Shown in pieces: positions 1 to 6,929 of a stretch of DNA of 8,772 bases. Made by a program: the position numbers and the translations under genes. Origin of the DNA: Desulfobacterales bacterium (GTDB taxonomy: Bacteria > Desulfobacterota > Desulfobacteria > Desulfobacterales > UBA5852); the NCBI GenBank assembly GCA_016735415.1, contig JAERRP010000344.1, forward strand, positions 1 to 8,772, written 5' to 3'. Below the pieces are notes generated by a model. That model made no database searches and had not been told where the DNA came from. It saw only the letters and a list, made by a program, of their open reading frames with translations. How positions within the stretch are numbered: position 1 is the first letter of the stretch; each line of letters starts with the position of its first letter.

Positions 1-577
1 CCTTGTTGGATGGTTCGGAGCGGAGACTGTCCGGGAATTCCACCGGTTCCATCATCTGGCCAATAAGTCCGTCACCCAGAATCATAACCGGATTGCGGTA
101 TTTTTCGGCCAGCGGGAATGCTGCCATCACCATTTCGGCCGCCTCCTGCACGCTGGCCGGGGCCATCACGAGAAGGCGGTAATCCCCGTGCCCGCCGCCT
201 TTGGTGGCCTGGAAATAATCGCCCTGGGACGGCAGGATACCGCCCAGACCGGGGCCGCCCCGCATGATGTTGACGAAAACGGCCGGACACTGGGCGCAGG
301 TAATGTAGCTCAGGGCCTCGCTCATCAGGCTGATGCCGGGACTGGAGCTCGTTGTAAAAACACGTTCACCGCACCCGGAGGCCCCGAAAATCATGTAGCC
401 CACCGCCACTTCGCTTTCGCCCTGAAGAAAGACGCCGCCCACCTCCGGCATGCGCTTCGCCAGGTATTCGGCCACTTCCGACTGGGGCGTGATCGGATAG
501 GCAAAATAATTCAAACAGCCCGCACGGATGGCGGCCTCGCCGATGGCCTCGTTGCCCTTCATGAGGACTTTTCCCAT
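1..577 (-). CDS. vorB: 2-oxoacid:ferredoxin oxidoreductase alpha subunit, VorB type (partial, 3' end outside window)
   Basis: Alpha subunit of a thiamine-diphosphate- and ferredoxin-dependent 2-oxoacid oxidoreductase, cytoplasmic, converting a 2-oxoacid (in the Vor type typically 3-methyl-2-oxobutanoate) plus CoA to acyl-CoA, CO2 and reduced ferredoxin. My reading of 577 down to base 2 gives 192 uninterrupted residues, roughly the first half of a family usually near 350 aa. Family landmarks are MKGNEAI at residues 6-12, the YPITPQ motif at 27-32, GESEVA at 53-58, [10 protein letters not shown] at 76-85, RGGPGLGG at 106-113, [11 protein letters not shown] at 124-134 and [14 protein letters not shown] at 166-179. 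The ATG at 577 has AGGAGG four bases upstream. It follows the ferredoxin gene on the same strand after a 177-base gap; the beta and gamma subunits presumably lie beyond the left edge. Exact 2-oxoacid specificity (valine-type versus 2-oxoglutarate or other) cannot be settled from sequence; Vor is my best match by motif style. Confidence 0.9.
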   Translation of the reverse strand, partial: MGKVLMKGNEAIGEAAIRAGCLNYFAYPITPQSEVAEYLAKRMPEVGGVFLQGESEVAVGYMIFGASGCGERVFTTSSSPGISLMSEALSYITCAQCPAVFVNIMRGGPGLGGILPSQGDYFQATKGGGHGDYRLLVMAPASVQEAAEMVMAAFPLAEKYRNPVMILGDGLIGQMMEPVEFPDSLRSEPSNK

Positions 578-754
578 GTTACCTCCTGGTTTGCTTCCAT
601 CCACCCGGGGTGCCGGCTACTGTATTCCAGCGGGCGCCCACCACAGGAGAAGTCAATTCACTTCGCCTTTGCGGTGCTCCGCAGAAACGGCCCGCCACAG
701 CAGGGTCGTTTGCAGGAGCGCCGGTCAGCTGTCGGGGATGGAGCCTTTAATTTA
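578..754 (-). other. 177-base intra-operon spacer with two small hairpins
   Basis: Unusually long gap between the ferredoxin and vorB genes, which belong to one presumed transcript. I find no credible reading frame. Two perfect small inverted repeats are visible: bases 670-674 pair with 679-683 (TGCGG/CCGCA, 4-base loop, extendable by a G-U and an A-U pair), and 649-653 pair with 660-664 (GAAGT/ACTTC, 6-base loop). Neither is followed by a T run on the minus strand, so they are not canonical terminators. They could be mRNA processing or stability elements, or chance. Confidence 0.3.
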
Positions 755-982
755 TCAGGCCGCGGAACGATCCGCATTTTCCGTTATGACGATGGCCACG
801 TCGGGGCACATGACACAGCACATCGCACAATAGATACAATCTTCCGGACGGGCCTGGAATACTGGAAAGTATCCCTTGGTGTTTACTTCCCGTGACAGCT
901 CCAGTACGTTCTTGGGACAGACCGCCACGCACAGGCCGCAGCCTTTGCAGCGGTCCTTGTCGATGATATGGGTATACGCCAT
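755..982 (-). CDS. 2x[4Fe-4S] ferredoxin subunit of the 2-oxoacid oxidoreductase
   Basis: A 75-residue ferredoxin-like protein with two complete CxxCxxCxxxCP motifs: Cys12, 15, 18, 22 and Cys49, 52, 55, 59, each followed by Pro. It should carry two [4Fe-4S] clusters and act as the delta-type (VorD/KorD-like) electron-transfer subunit that takes electrons from the thiamine-bound intermediate in the VorB-containing complex. An additional Cys56 sits directly after the third ligand of the second motif. The two motifs are 26 residues apart, a longer linker than in classical clostridial ferredoxins but common in oxidoreductase delta subunits. The ATG at 982 is preceded by AGGAGGG six bases upstream. 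It lies 73 bases downstream of the P-loop ATPase gene and upstream of vorB on the same strand, as expected for one operon. A free-standing ferredoxin is the alternative; the neighbours make the subunit role more likely. Confidence 0.9.
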   Translation of the reverse strand: MAYTHIIDKDRCKGCGLCVAVCPKNVLELSREVNTKGYFPVFQARPEDCIYCAMCCVMCPDVAIVITENADRSAA

Positions 983-1055
983 ATGAAACCCTCCTGATTC
1001 GATGCGGTCCCTCCTCGGGTCCCCGCTCCGAAGGCGACGATGCCCGCTGAGCGTT

Positions 1056-1757
1056 TCAGATCGCCGCCAGCGGATCGGATTGCTTCCAGGGTGGCACGAG
1101 CTGCCGACGGATGGCCAGAACCGGACAGTCCGTCACCGTTTGAGACACCGCTGCCGACAAAGCTTGCGGGGCCGTGATGAAAACCAGGGGCAAGCCGCTG
1201 GCCTCGGCCAGACGCCGGCCGAAACGGTGACCCGCCACGATGGTCTCCATCGTGGTTTCGTCCATAAGATGCGCATTGACGATCCAGCCTCCGACAGGCA
1301 AACGGGCTGCAGACGCAATCGCGGTCTGGATTTGCAGACAGCCCTCCACCGTTTCCGTATGGGGCCGGAAAGGGTTGACGACCTGCAGCATCCGAACATC
1401 CTGGCCCTTAAACGCATCCGCCAGAGCTGCAAGCACCATCGCTCCAGCGTCATCGCCGCCGACATCCAGGATGGTCACCGGGCTGGGATCGCGGATCAAT
1501 CCGGCGATGGCAGGGCTCAATACGGGCAGATCGGCATGCAGATAGGCCGCCGGTGGCAAAACCAGGCCGATCCCCCGGGATTGCAATTGATGCCGTGCTT
1601 CCCGCGTTCGGAAATAGGGGTTGACCAGATCGAGATCGGCAATCCGGACATCAACCCCGGCGTGCCTGCGTTCCAGTGCCAGATTGATGGACACTTCGGT
1701 TTTGCCGCTGCCATAATCGCCGACAATGACAGCAATACCGTTAATCTCGATTCTCAA
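1056..1757 (-). CDS. P-loop ATPase (MinD/CobQ-like) associated with the 2-oxoacid oxidoreductase operon
   Basis: Cytoplasmic nucleotide-binding protein of the SIMIBI/MinD-CobQ type. With a TTG start at 1757 it has 233 residues. A Walker A motif GDYGSGKT lies at residues 13-20, directly after the first beta strand (INGIAVIV). A strongly conserved-looking stretch IADLDLVNPYFRTREA follows at 39-54, and a Walker-B/switch-like ILDVGGDD at 96-103. The C-terminus carries CPVLAIRRQLVPPWK at 211-225. The frame stays open to TTG codons at 1811 and 1874, but a TTGACA box overlaps the 1874 codon and GGGGGTGAA precedes the 1757 codon, so I prefer 1757; the 39 upstream residues look non-conserved. The gene precedes the ferredoxin and vorB genes on the same strand, suggesting a role in maturation or regulation of the complex. 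No function is known to me; names such as CobQ/CbiA-like reflect only the fold. Confidence 0.8.
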   Translation of the reverse strand: MRIEINGIAVIVGDYGSGKTEVSINLALERRHAGVDVRIADLDLVNPYFRTREARHQLQSRGIGLVLPPAAYLHADLPVLSPAIAGLIRDPSPVTILDVGGDDAGAMVLAALADAFKGQDVRMLQVVNPFRPHTETVEGCLQIQTAIASAARLPVGGWIVNAHLMDETTMETIVAGHRFGRRLAEASGLPLVFITAPQALSAAVSQTVTDCPVLAIRRQLVPPWKQSDPLAAI

Positions 1758-1845
1758 TTCACCCCCATCAGCGGTGTCGACCGAGGCGGGGATCGAGAAA
1801 ACCGCAAACAACGCTTCGGGACGACGATGGAATTGACGACGTTGT

Positions 1846-1874
1846 TGTGTATTGATTCTGGCAGGTTTTGTCAA
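1846..1874 (-). promoter_or_regulatory. candidate sigma70-type promoter for the ATPase-ferredoxin-vorB operon
   Basis: Read on the minus strand, a perfect TTGACA (1874-1869) is followed after exactly 17 bases by TACACA (1851-1846), a poor (3 of 6) -10 box. Transcription would start near 1839, about 80 bases before the preferred TTG start at 1757. If this is the promoter, the TTG codon at 1874 cannot be the start codon. Confidence 0.35.
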
Positions 1875-1966
1875 GACGCATGAGGGGCCACAGAAATTCC
1901 GGGCGATTGACCGTCCATCGTCCGCAAACCAGCATATCCGGCGCCGCCGGCCCCGGTTTCATGCAT

Positions 1967-1995
1967 TTGAAAAAATAGCCAATGTTCGCTATGAG
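1967..1995 (+). promoter_or_regulatory. candidate sigma70-type promoter for the NamZ-family gene
   Basis: TTGAAA at 1967-1972 (5 of 6 to consensus), a 17-base spacer and TATGAG at 1990-1995 (4 of 6). A transcript starting near 2002 would have a leader of about 65 bases before the ATG at 2068. It lies in the intergenic region between divergent genes; the rest of that region (about 1875-1966 and 1996-2067) shows no other feature I can support. Confidence 0.4.
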
Positions 1996-2067
1996 GGCGA
2001 AGCGCCCCCTGCCGCCACAAACCGATAGGGCCGGAGGGCCAAACCTTAAACACCGTGCGGCAACCCC

Positions 2068-3249
2068 ATGCCCACTGTTTCAACCGGACTTGAGCAGCTT
2101 CTGCGACATTCCCACCCCTGGATCAAGGGGCAACGTCTGGGACTGCTGTGCAACCCGGCTTCCATCGACCACCAGATTATCCATGCCCGTGACTGCATCA
2201 GGCAGCGTTTCCCCGGTCAGTTGAAAGCGCTGTATTCCCCCCAGCATGGCTTTTTTGCCGAAAAGCAGGACAATATGGTGGAATCCGACCATCTTACGGA
2301 TGCCGTGACCGGGTTACCGGTTTACAGCCTTTATGGCCAAACCCGGATTCCCACCGCGGACATGCTGGCGCCCATCGACGTGCTGCTGATCGACCTGCAG
2401 GATGTCGGCACGCGGGTCTACACTTTCGTCTATACCCTGTCCTATTGCCTGGAGGCGGCCCGGGACTGCGGTCGACGTGTGCTGGTGCTGGACCGCCCCA
2501 ACCCCATCAACGGCCGCCAGCTTGAAGGCAACCTGCTCAAACCGCATTGGGCCTCATTCGTAGGTCGCTATGCCCTGCCCATGCGCCACGGTATGACCAT
2601 CGCTGAGTTGGCCCGCTTCTTCAACGATCATTTCGGCATCGGCAGCCAGCTCGATGTGGTGGCCATGCGGGGATGGCGGCGCGGCATGTGGTTCCGTGAT
2701 ACCGGGCTTCCCTGGGTGCCGCCCTCCCCCAACATGCCGACCCCTGATACCGCCATGGTCTACCCGGGACAGGTTGTCTGGGAGGGCACCAATCTTTCCG
2801 AAGGCCGCGGCACGGCCCAGCCCTTCGAAATGTGCGGGGCGCCTTACCTGGATATCACGAAGATCGGGGCGGTCCTGCATGCGGAAGAACTGCCGGGAGT
2901 CGTCCTGCGGCCCTGTATCTTCGAGCCGACCTCCGGTAAACATGCCCGGCAGCCCTGCCGGGGCTTTCAAATTCACGTCACCGACCGTGATCGATACCGG
3001 CCCTATCTCACCACCCTGAAACTATTGCAGGCCATCCTTCGATGCCACCCGGACCATTTCGAATGGAAACCACCACCGTATGAATATGAATTTGAAAAAC
3101 AGCCCATCGATCTGATTCTGGGTGACGCCGACATCCGCCGGCGGATTGAGCGATTCGAAAACCTGGAGACGCTTGCACATGAATGGCAGGAGGAACTCCG
3201 CGCCTTCAGGCACACATGCGAGCCCAGCCTCATCTACACCGATCATTGA
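2068..3249 (+). CDS. DUF1343 / NamZ-family protein, putative exo-beta-N-acetylmuramidase (GH171-like)
   Basis: A 393-residue protein, full length for the DUF1343 (now NamZ) family, whose characterised Bacillus member removes MurNAc from the non-reducing end of peptidoglycan fragments. Visible blocks are GLLCNPAS at 25-32, SPQHGFFAEKQDNMVES at 57-73, DLQDVGTRVYTF at 109-120, DRPNPING at 142-149, RHGMTIAELA at 173-182, PPSPNMPT at 218-225 and GTNLSEGRGTAQPFE at 240-254. Where many members have Glu-His-Gly this one has Gln59-His60-Gly61, so activity should not be assumed. There is no signal peptide or membrane segment, which suggests a cytoplasmic location and internal turnover of muropeptides. 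The ATG at 2068 is the first start after an in-frame TAA at 2047; no clear Shine-Dalgarno is present, the nearest purine run being GGAGGG about 30 bases upstream. It is divergent from the oxidoreductase operon and convergent with the small membrane protein gene. The family match is secure; substrate is inferred. Confidence 0.9.
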   Translation: MPTVSTGLEQLLRHSHPWIKGQRLGLLCNPASIDHQIIHARDCIRQRFPGQLKALYSPQHGFFAEKQDNMVESDHLTDAVTGLPVYSLYGQTRIPTADMLAPIDVLLIDLQDVGTRVYTFVYTLSYCLEAARDCGRRVLVLDRPNPINGRQLEGNLLKPHWASFVGRYALPMRHGMTIAELARFFNDHFGIGSQLDVVAMRGWRRGMWFRDTGLPWVPPSPNMPTPDTAMVYPGQVVWEGTNLSEGRGTAQPFEMCGAPYLDITKIGAVLHAEELPGVVLRPCIFEPTSGKHARQPCRGFQIHVTDRDRYRPYLTTLKLLQAILRCHPDHFEWKPPPYEYEFEKQPIDLILGDADIRRRIERFENLETLAHEWQEELRAFRHTCEPSLIYTDH

Positions 3250-3406
3250 ACCAGAACGCAGTGGGCCTGGGGGTCACGGTGGCCGATGGGCAGGCATGGC
3301 TGTGGTTCACTTGCGCCGCAAAGAAACTTAGGGTTCGCTGCAGGCGCCGGGTCTGGCCAATCTTACCGGGCGCTTGCGGATGAACACATGCGGGGAAGGG
3401 AAGGGT

Positions 3407-3440
3407 AAAAAGGCCCTGTATTTCAAGCATACAGGGCCTT
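3407..3440 (-). terminator. intrinsic terminator of the small membrane protein gene
   Basis: Perfect 12-base-pair inverted repeat (3410-3421 with 3429-3440; core AGGCCCTGTA) around a 7-base loop. On the minus strand the stem runs into five T residues (opposite 3407-3411), 17 bases after the TAG stop of the 92-aa gene. On the plus strand no T run follows, so it should act mainly on the minus-strand transcript and not on the convergent gene ending at 3249. Confidence 0.9.
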
Positions 3441-3456
3441 ATCACGGTAACGTCAA

Positions 3457-3735
3457 CTATGCTTTTTTCAGGCCATCGATTTCCTGCTTGAGATCATCGA
3501 TTTCCTTCTTGTACTGCTCGACATCATCGTCGGACCCGATCGGGCTGCCGATGGAATCGTCTTTTTTCCATGTGTCTTTCAGTTCGTCAAATCCCAGGTA
3601 AATTGCCAAACCGCCCCCAAGAAGCAGCATCAGGGGAATGGCGCCGGCCAGAAGCGTCATGAAAGGTGACCACCACACTACCAGCCCTATCAAACCTAGA
3701 ACAGCGGCTGCCGCCCCACCAACTAAAGTTTTCAT
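3457..3735 (-). CDS. small two-TM membrane protein with C-terminal coiled coil, unknown function
   Basis: A 92-residue protein that I do not recognise as a named family. Two hydrophobic segments, about residues 4-22 and 26-49, are split by a short turn (WSPF at 22-25); the second has a Gly-Gly-Gly run at 40-42. A charged linker follows (DELKDTWKKDD, 50-60), then an acidic spacer, then a short helix with ideal heptad positions: Val72, Tyr75, Ile79, Leu82, Ile86 and Leu89. This predicts an inner-membrane hairpin with a cytosolic oligomerising tail. The ATG at 3735 has a strong AAGGAGGA about ten bases upstream, and the gene ends in its own intrinsic terminator, so it is a well-formed monocistronic unit and very likely expressed. 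Neighbours give no clue: it is convergent with the NamZ-family gene and divergent from plsB. A stress-type small membrane protein is conceivable but not shown. Confidence 0.85.
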   Translation of the reverse strand: MKTLVGGAAAAVLGLIGLVVWWSPFMTLLAGAIPLMLLLGGGLAIYLGFDELKDTWKKDDSIGSPIGSDDDVEQYKKEIDDLKQEIDGLKKA

Positions 3736-3778
3736 ATGAAATTGTCCTCCTTGTAAAAAAGTTAATCCGAACTAGATT

Positions 3779-3807
3779 TTTATCTGGGATTATTGCCCCT
3801 TATACAA
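3779..3807 (-). promoter_or_regulatory. weak candidate promoter for the small membrane protein gene
   Basis: On the minus strand TTGTAT (3807-3802), a 17-base spacer and GATAAA (3784-3779) would give a start near 3772 and a leader of about 37 bases carrying the strong ribosome binding site. Both boxes are only moderate matches, so this is tentative. Confidence 0.25.
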
Positions 3808-4288
3808 TAATGTTCCTCAACCGCCGGGGATCGAAGGCCCCCGTTGATTTAATCTGAATCGGGATTTAAGCCGGCAATTCGGTATGCCCGCATCAGGCGA
3901 GCACTGATGTTAGAAGATCAAACCGTCGTTGGCAAGCATTAAAATTGTGCTCCGCATAACATACCCGTTTTTTTTTCTCAAGATTATTTTTTGGCCCCCA
4001 ATGGCCGGACAAGGATTGCACCGACAGGCCCTGCGAGGCCGCCCCCGGGAATGCACCCTCTGATCGACGATGGCTTTCAGCGCCCCCGCCCACATTTGTT
4101 CCCCATGGGCAGGAACATCGCGGGACCCGGATTGTGATTGCATCATCCCTGTCATTCTGGTAGCTTAACGTTCTTCAAAGAGCGCACCGACCGTGAGCCG
4201 TCGGGTCAATCGCCATTGACACCCCCCGAAAACGGGCAACGGTCATCAGAAGGGCCATACCGTCCTTTCCGCCCGTACAGGATCAATC
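3808..4288. other. intergenic stretch without a convincing gene, upstream of plsB
   Basis: About 480 bases (553 from the end of the small membrane protein gene) with no frame that looks like a real protein; the short minus-strand frames at 3893-4155 overlap one another, lack conserved-looking sequence and have no good ribosome binding site. Visible structure: a run of nine T at 3968-3976 and a second AT-rich run to about 3992 that interrupt otherwise GC-rich DNA, a TTGACA box at 4216-4221 without a matching -10 box, and a small CCCG/CGGG hairpin just after it. A plsB promoter presumably lies here, but I cannot assign it. Confidence 0.4.
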
Positions 4289-6925
4289 ATGGTTATGTTC
4301 CACAACCCCAAATGGAAGCGCATCAAAGCGTTCATCGACCGCCTGATTCAAAGCCTTCTCAAAGGAACGTACCATCATTATGCCTGTTATCTGCCGCCCA
4401 ACCCCGGCCGGCTGGTTTCTCACCTGCAAAAGCTCTTTTATCGCGGCATCACCCTGGCGCCCAGCCAGATTGCCGTCCTGAAGCCGTTGCCGCGCAATGC
4501 GGTTTTGATCTGCGTTACCAAACGCAAAAGCCTTTTCCAATGGCTTTTCTATCACGCCCGTTACCGGGACAAACACATCCCGGCACCCACGCTGGCGTTC
4601 GATTATACCGTTTTTCTCTACCAGCCGCTGTCACGCATTTTCCGAATGCTCCTGGCCCGACTGGACTATTTCTGCCGTCATTTTTCTTTTCCCGACCCTT
4701 ACTCTGCCGGCTACTACCAGGACATGCTTTCCAGAGGGGAAACCGCCTTTTTATCTTTGGTGGAACCCGGTGGTTTCTACCGCCGCTTCGTAAAGCAAAA
4801 GACGGACCCGATTCAGTTCCTGCTGGACTTTCAGAGCGGAACCGACCGCCCCGTCTATCTTGTCCCCCATCTGATGATCTTCGAAAAGGATCCTGAAAAA
4901 TCCAACCCGTCCCTCTGGAGCCTTTTGTTCGGGCCGGAAAAAGCCCTGGGTTTTGTCCGGCGCCTGGCCACCCTCGTGAAAAAACCCGGCCGCACCTTTG
5001 TCGAGCTCAGCACCCCGGTCGATCTGACGACCTTTATGCAGCATCCCGAAGTTCGCGATCGCCGTCGCGCTTACCAGGCACTACTGCTGCGGCGCAATCT
5101 CCTGCGCCAGATCAACCGGCATCGCCAGAGCATACTGGGCCCGATACTGAAAAACCGCCTCGAACTGAAGGAGTCGGTATTGACCGGATCCCGGCTCCAG
5201 GACTTTATCCGCGAGCAGGCCCAGAGTGAAAACCAACCCATCACCAAGCTGCATAAGAAGGCCGAGGATTACTTCGAAGAAATCGCGGCGGATTACCGCA
5301 TCAGCATGATTAAAATCTGTGAAAAGGTGCTGACATGGATCATCAATACCATGTTCGACGGGTTCATTGTCGACAATGAAGGCCTGGATCGTTTGAAGAC
5401 CATGTCCCAGAGGGGTCCTCTCGTTCTCCTTCCCTGCCATAAGAGCCATATCGACTATCTGATGCTTTCCTACGTGATGTATTCCAACAACATGCCCTGT
5501 CCGCACATTGTGGCCGGCAAGAACCTGTCCTTCTGGCCGATAGGGACCATTTTCAGGCGTTCGGGGGCTTTTTTCATGCGGCGCACCTTCAAGGGGCAAC
5601 CGCTTTACGCCGCGGTATTTGCGGCCTATGTCCACAAGTTGCTCCAGGAGGGCTTCAATATCGAAGTCTTTATCGAACGCGGGCGCAGACGTACCGGCAA
5701 ATTGCTCTCCCCCAAAACCGGCCTGCTTTCCATCCTGCTGGAGGCCTATCAAAAAGGGGCCTGCGATGACCTGATCCTTGCGCCTATTTTTATGGGTTAC
5801 GACAAAGTCCCCGAAGAAAAAGCCTATCTGCACGAACTGGAGGGCGGCAAAAAAGAACCCGAGAGTCTGATGCAGGTCATCAGGGCGCGCAAGATGCTCC
5901 AGAAGCGTTTCGGCAAGATTTACATCGAATTTCACGATCCCATATCATTGCGGGGCCTGCTGCGGAAAAACGATCTGGAGCTGGAAAGCATGACGCATGA
6001 CGAAATCAGCGCTTTCTGCCGCAATATCGCCCACCGGTCCATCCATGCCATCAACCGCGTGGCGGTTATCACCCCGCATGCGGTGACGGCGGCCGCCCTG
6101 CTCAATTATCCCGCCCCGGGCATCACGCTACCAATGCTCCTGGACACCGTCGATACCTACCTCAACCATCTCCAGTTTCATGACGTCAAACTGGCCGATA
6201 CCCTTCTCGTGGACCCGGCCCATGCCATCGAACAGGTCTTCAATATTTATATCCAACGCAAATTCATCGAACCCCTTGATAAAAGTGCGATGGATGCCGA
6301 AAACCCACCGCGGTTTCGCATCAACAGCGAAAAACGCCCCAGTCTGGAGTACTATAAAAACAATTGTGTGGCCTGCTTCGTTCCGGCGACTTTTACGGCC
6401 CTGGCGATAATCGCAGGTGACGCCTTTCAATTTTCCACCACGGACCTGCACCGCTGCTACCGTTTTCTACAGGATCTCTTAAAATATGAATTCTCCTACG
6501 ACCTGGAAAACCCCCCGGAATGGCATGTGCGTAAAAATATCAAGGCTTTTATCAACGACGCCATTTTGATACCGCACCCCAACCTGCCGGACACCTATAA
6601 CATCACTTCGGCCGGATTCCGCCGACTCAAACTCTTCTCCAGTTTCCTGCGCTCATACTTCGAATCCTACTGGATTACCCTGAATCAACTGATGCACCAG
6701 AAACCCGGCGAAATCGCTATTAAGGATCAATTGAAAAAAATCGCCGCGCAGGGGGCCCGCATGGCCAAAAGCGGTGAAATCGAGCGAAATGAAGCCCTTT
6801 CACGCGTCAATTTCAAGAATGCCCTGGCGTTTTTCAACAGCCGGGGCATCCACTGCCTGGAGGACGAAACGGCGATCGCGCAATACCGCGAACCGTTGCA
6901 GCGTTATCTGGATTTTCTGCGCTGA
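4289..6925 (+). CDS. plsB: glycerol-3-phosphate 1-O-acyltransferase, PlsB family
   Basis: Catalyses acylation of sn-glycerol-3-phosphate at position 1 with acyl-ACP or acyl-CoA, the first committed step of phospholipid synthesis, at the inner membrane. The 878 residues exceed E. coli PlsB (about 807), mostly N-terminal to the acyltransferase core. Core motifs in order: block I HKSHID at 384-389 (HX4D, catalytic His384 and Asp389), block II GAFFMRR at 426-432, block III FIERGRRRTGK at 461-471 and block IV LAPIFMGYDKV at 497-507. Block III departs from the usual FxEGxRSRTGK: Gly is replaced by Arg464 and Ser by Arg467, while Glu463 and Arg468-Thr-Gly are kept. The C-terminal helical region typical of PlsB (residues about 590-878) is present. 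The ATG at 4289 has AGGA seven bases upstream; an in-frame ATG at 4295 is a minor alternative. The next gene starts 4 bases after the stop, so the two are almost certainly cotranscribed. Confidence 0.9.
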   Translation: MVMFHNPKWKRIKAFIDRLIQSLLKGTYHHYACYLPPNPGRLVSHLQKLFYRGITLAPSQIAVLKPLPRNAVLICVTKRKSLFQWLFYHARYRDKHIPAPTLAFDYTVFLYQPLSRIFRMLLARLDYFCRHFSFPDPYSAGYYQDMLSRGETAFLSLVEPGGFYRRFVKQKTDPIQFLLDFQSGTDRPVYLVPHLMIFEKDPEKSNPSLWSLLFGPEKALGFVRRLATLVKKPGRTFVELSTPVDLTTFMQHPEVRDRRRAYQALLLRRNLLRQINRHRQSILGPILKNRLELKESVLTGSRLQDFIREQAQSENQPITKLHKKAEDYFEEIAADYRISMIKICEKVLTWIINTMFDGFIVDNEGLDRLKTMSQRGPLVLLPCHKSHIDYLMLSYVMYSNNMPCPHIVAGKNLSFWPIGTIFRRSGAFFMRRTFKGQPLYAAVFAAYVHKLLQEGFNIEVFIERGRRRTGKLLSPKTGLLSILLEAYQKGACDDLILAPIFMGYDKVPEEKAYLHELEGGKKEPESLMQVIRARKMLQKRFGKIYIEFHDPISLRGLLRKNDLELESMTHDEISAFCRNIAHRSIHAINRVAVITPHAVTAAALLNYPAPGITLPMLLDTVDTYLNHLQFHDVKLADTLLVDPAHAIEQVFNIYIQRKFIEPLDKSAMDAENPPRFRINSEKRPSLEYYKNNCVACFVPATFTALAIIAGDAFQFSTTDLHRCYRFLQDLLKYEFSYDLENPPEWHVRKNIKAFINDAILIPHPNLPDTYNITSAGFRRLKLFSSFLRSYFESYWITLNQLMHQKPGEIAIKDQLKKIAAQGARMAKSGEIERNEALSRVNFKNALAFFNSRGIHCLEDETAIAQYREPLQRYLDFLR

Positions 6926-6929
6926 AGCA

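Noticed and set aside
188..895. Plus-strand 235-codon open frame
   Set aside because: It is antisense to vorB and the ferredoxin gene, both of which have clear motifs and ribosome binding sites; the translation shows no recognisable family.
1758..1874. Longer ATPase starting at the TTG at 1874
   Set aside because: No ribosome binding site, a TTGACA box covers that codon, and the added 39 residues precede the first strand of the fold without any conserved feature.
1002..1883. Plus-strand 293-codon open frame
   Set aside because: Antisense to the P-loop ATPase; arginine- and glutamine-rich low-quality translation typical of the shadow of a GC-rich gene.
3815..3850. T-arm-like GGGG..TTCGAT..CCCC segment on the minus strand, possible tRNA end
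   Set aside because: Stem and loop sizes do not fit a tRNA T arm, and no anticodon arm or acceptor stem can be traced upstream.
3893..4155. Two overlapping minus-strand short frames (81 and 66 codons)
   Set aside because: No ribosome binding site of quality, no hydrophobic or motif pattern, and they overlap each other in different frames.
5081..5935. Minus-strand 284-codon open frame inside plsB
   Set aside because: Lies wholly opposite the catalytic core of plsB, whose motifs are intact; no ribosome binding site or domain seen.
6774..6929. 52-residue N-terminal extension of the fused nucleotidyltransferase-kinase
   Set aside because: It only overlaps the end of plsB in another frame and has shadow-like sequence; the nucleotidyltransferase fold begins at the ATG at 6930.
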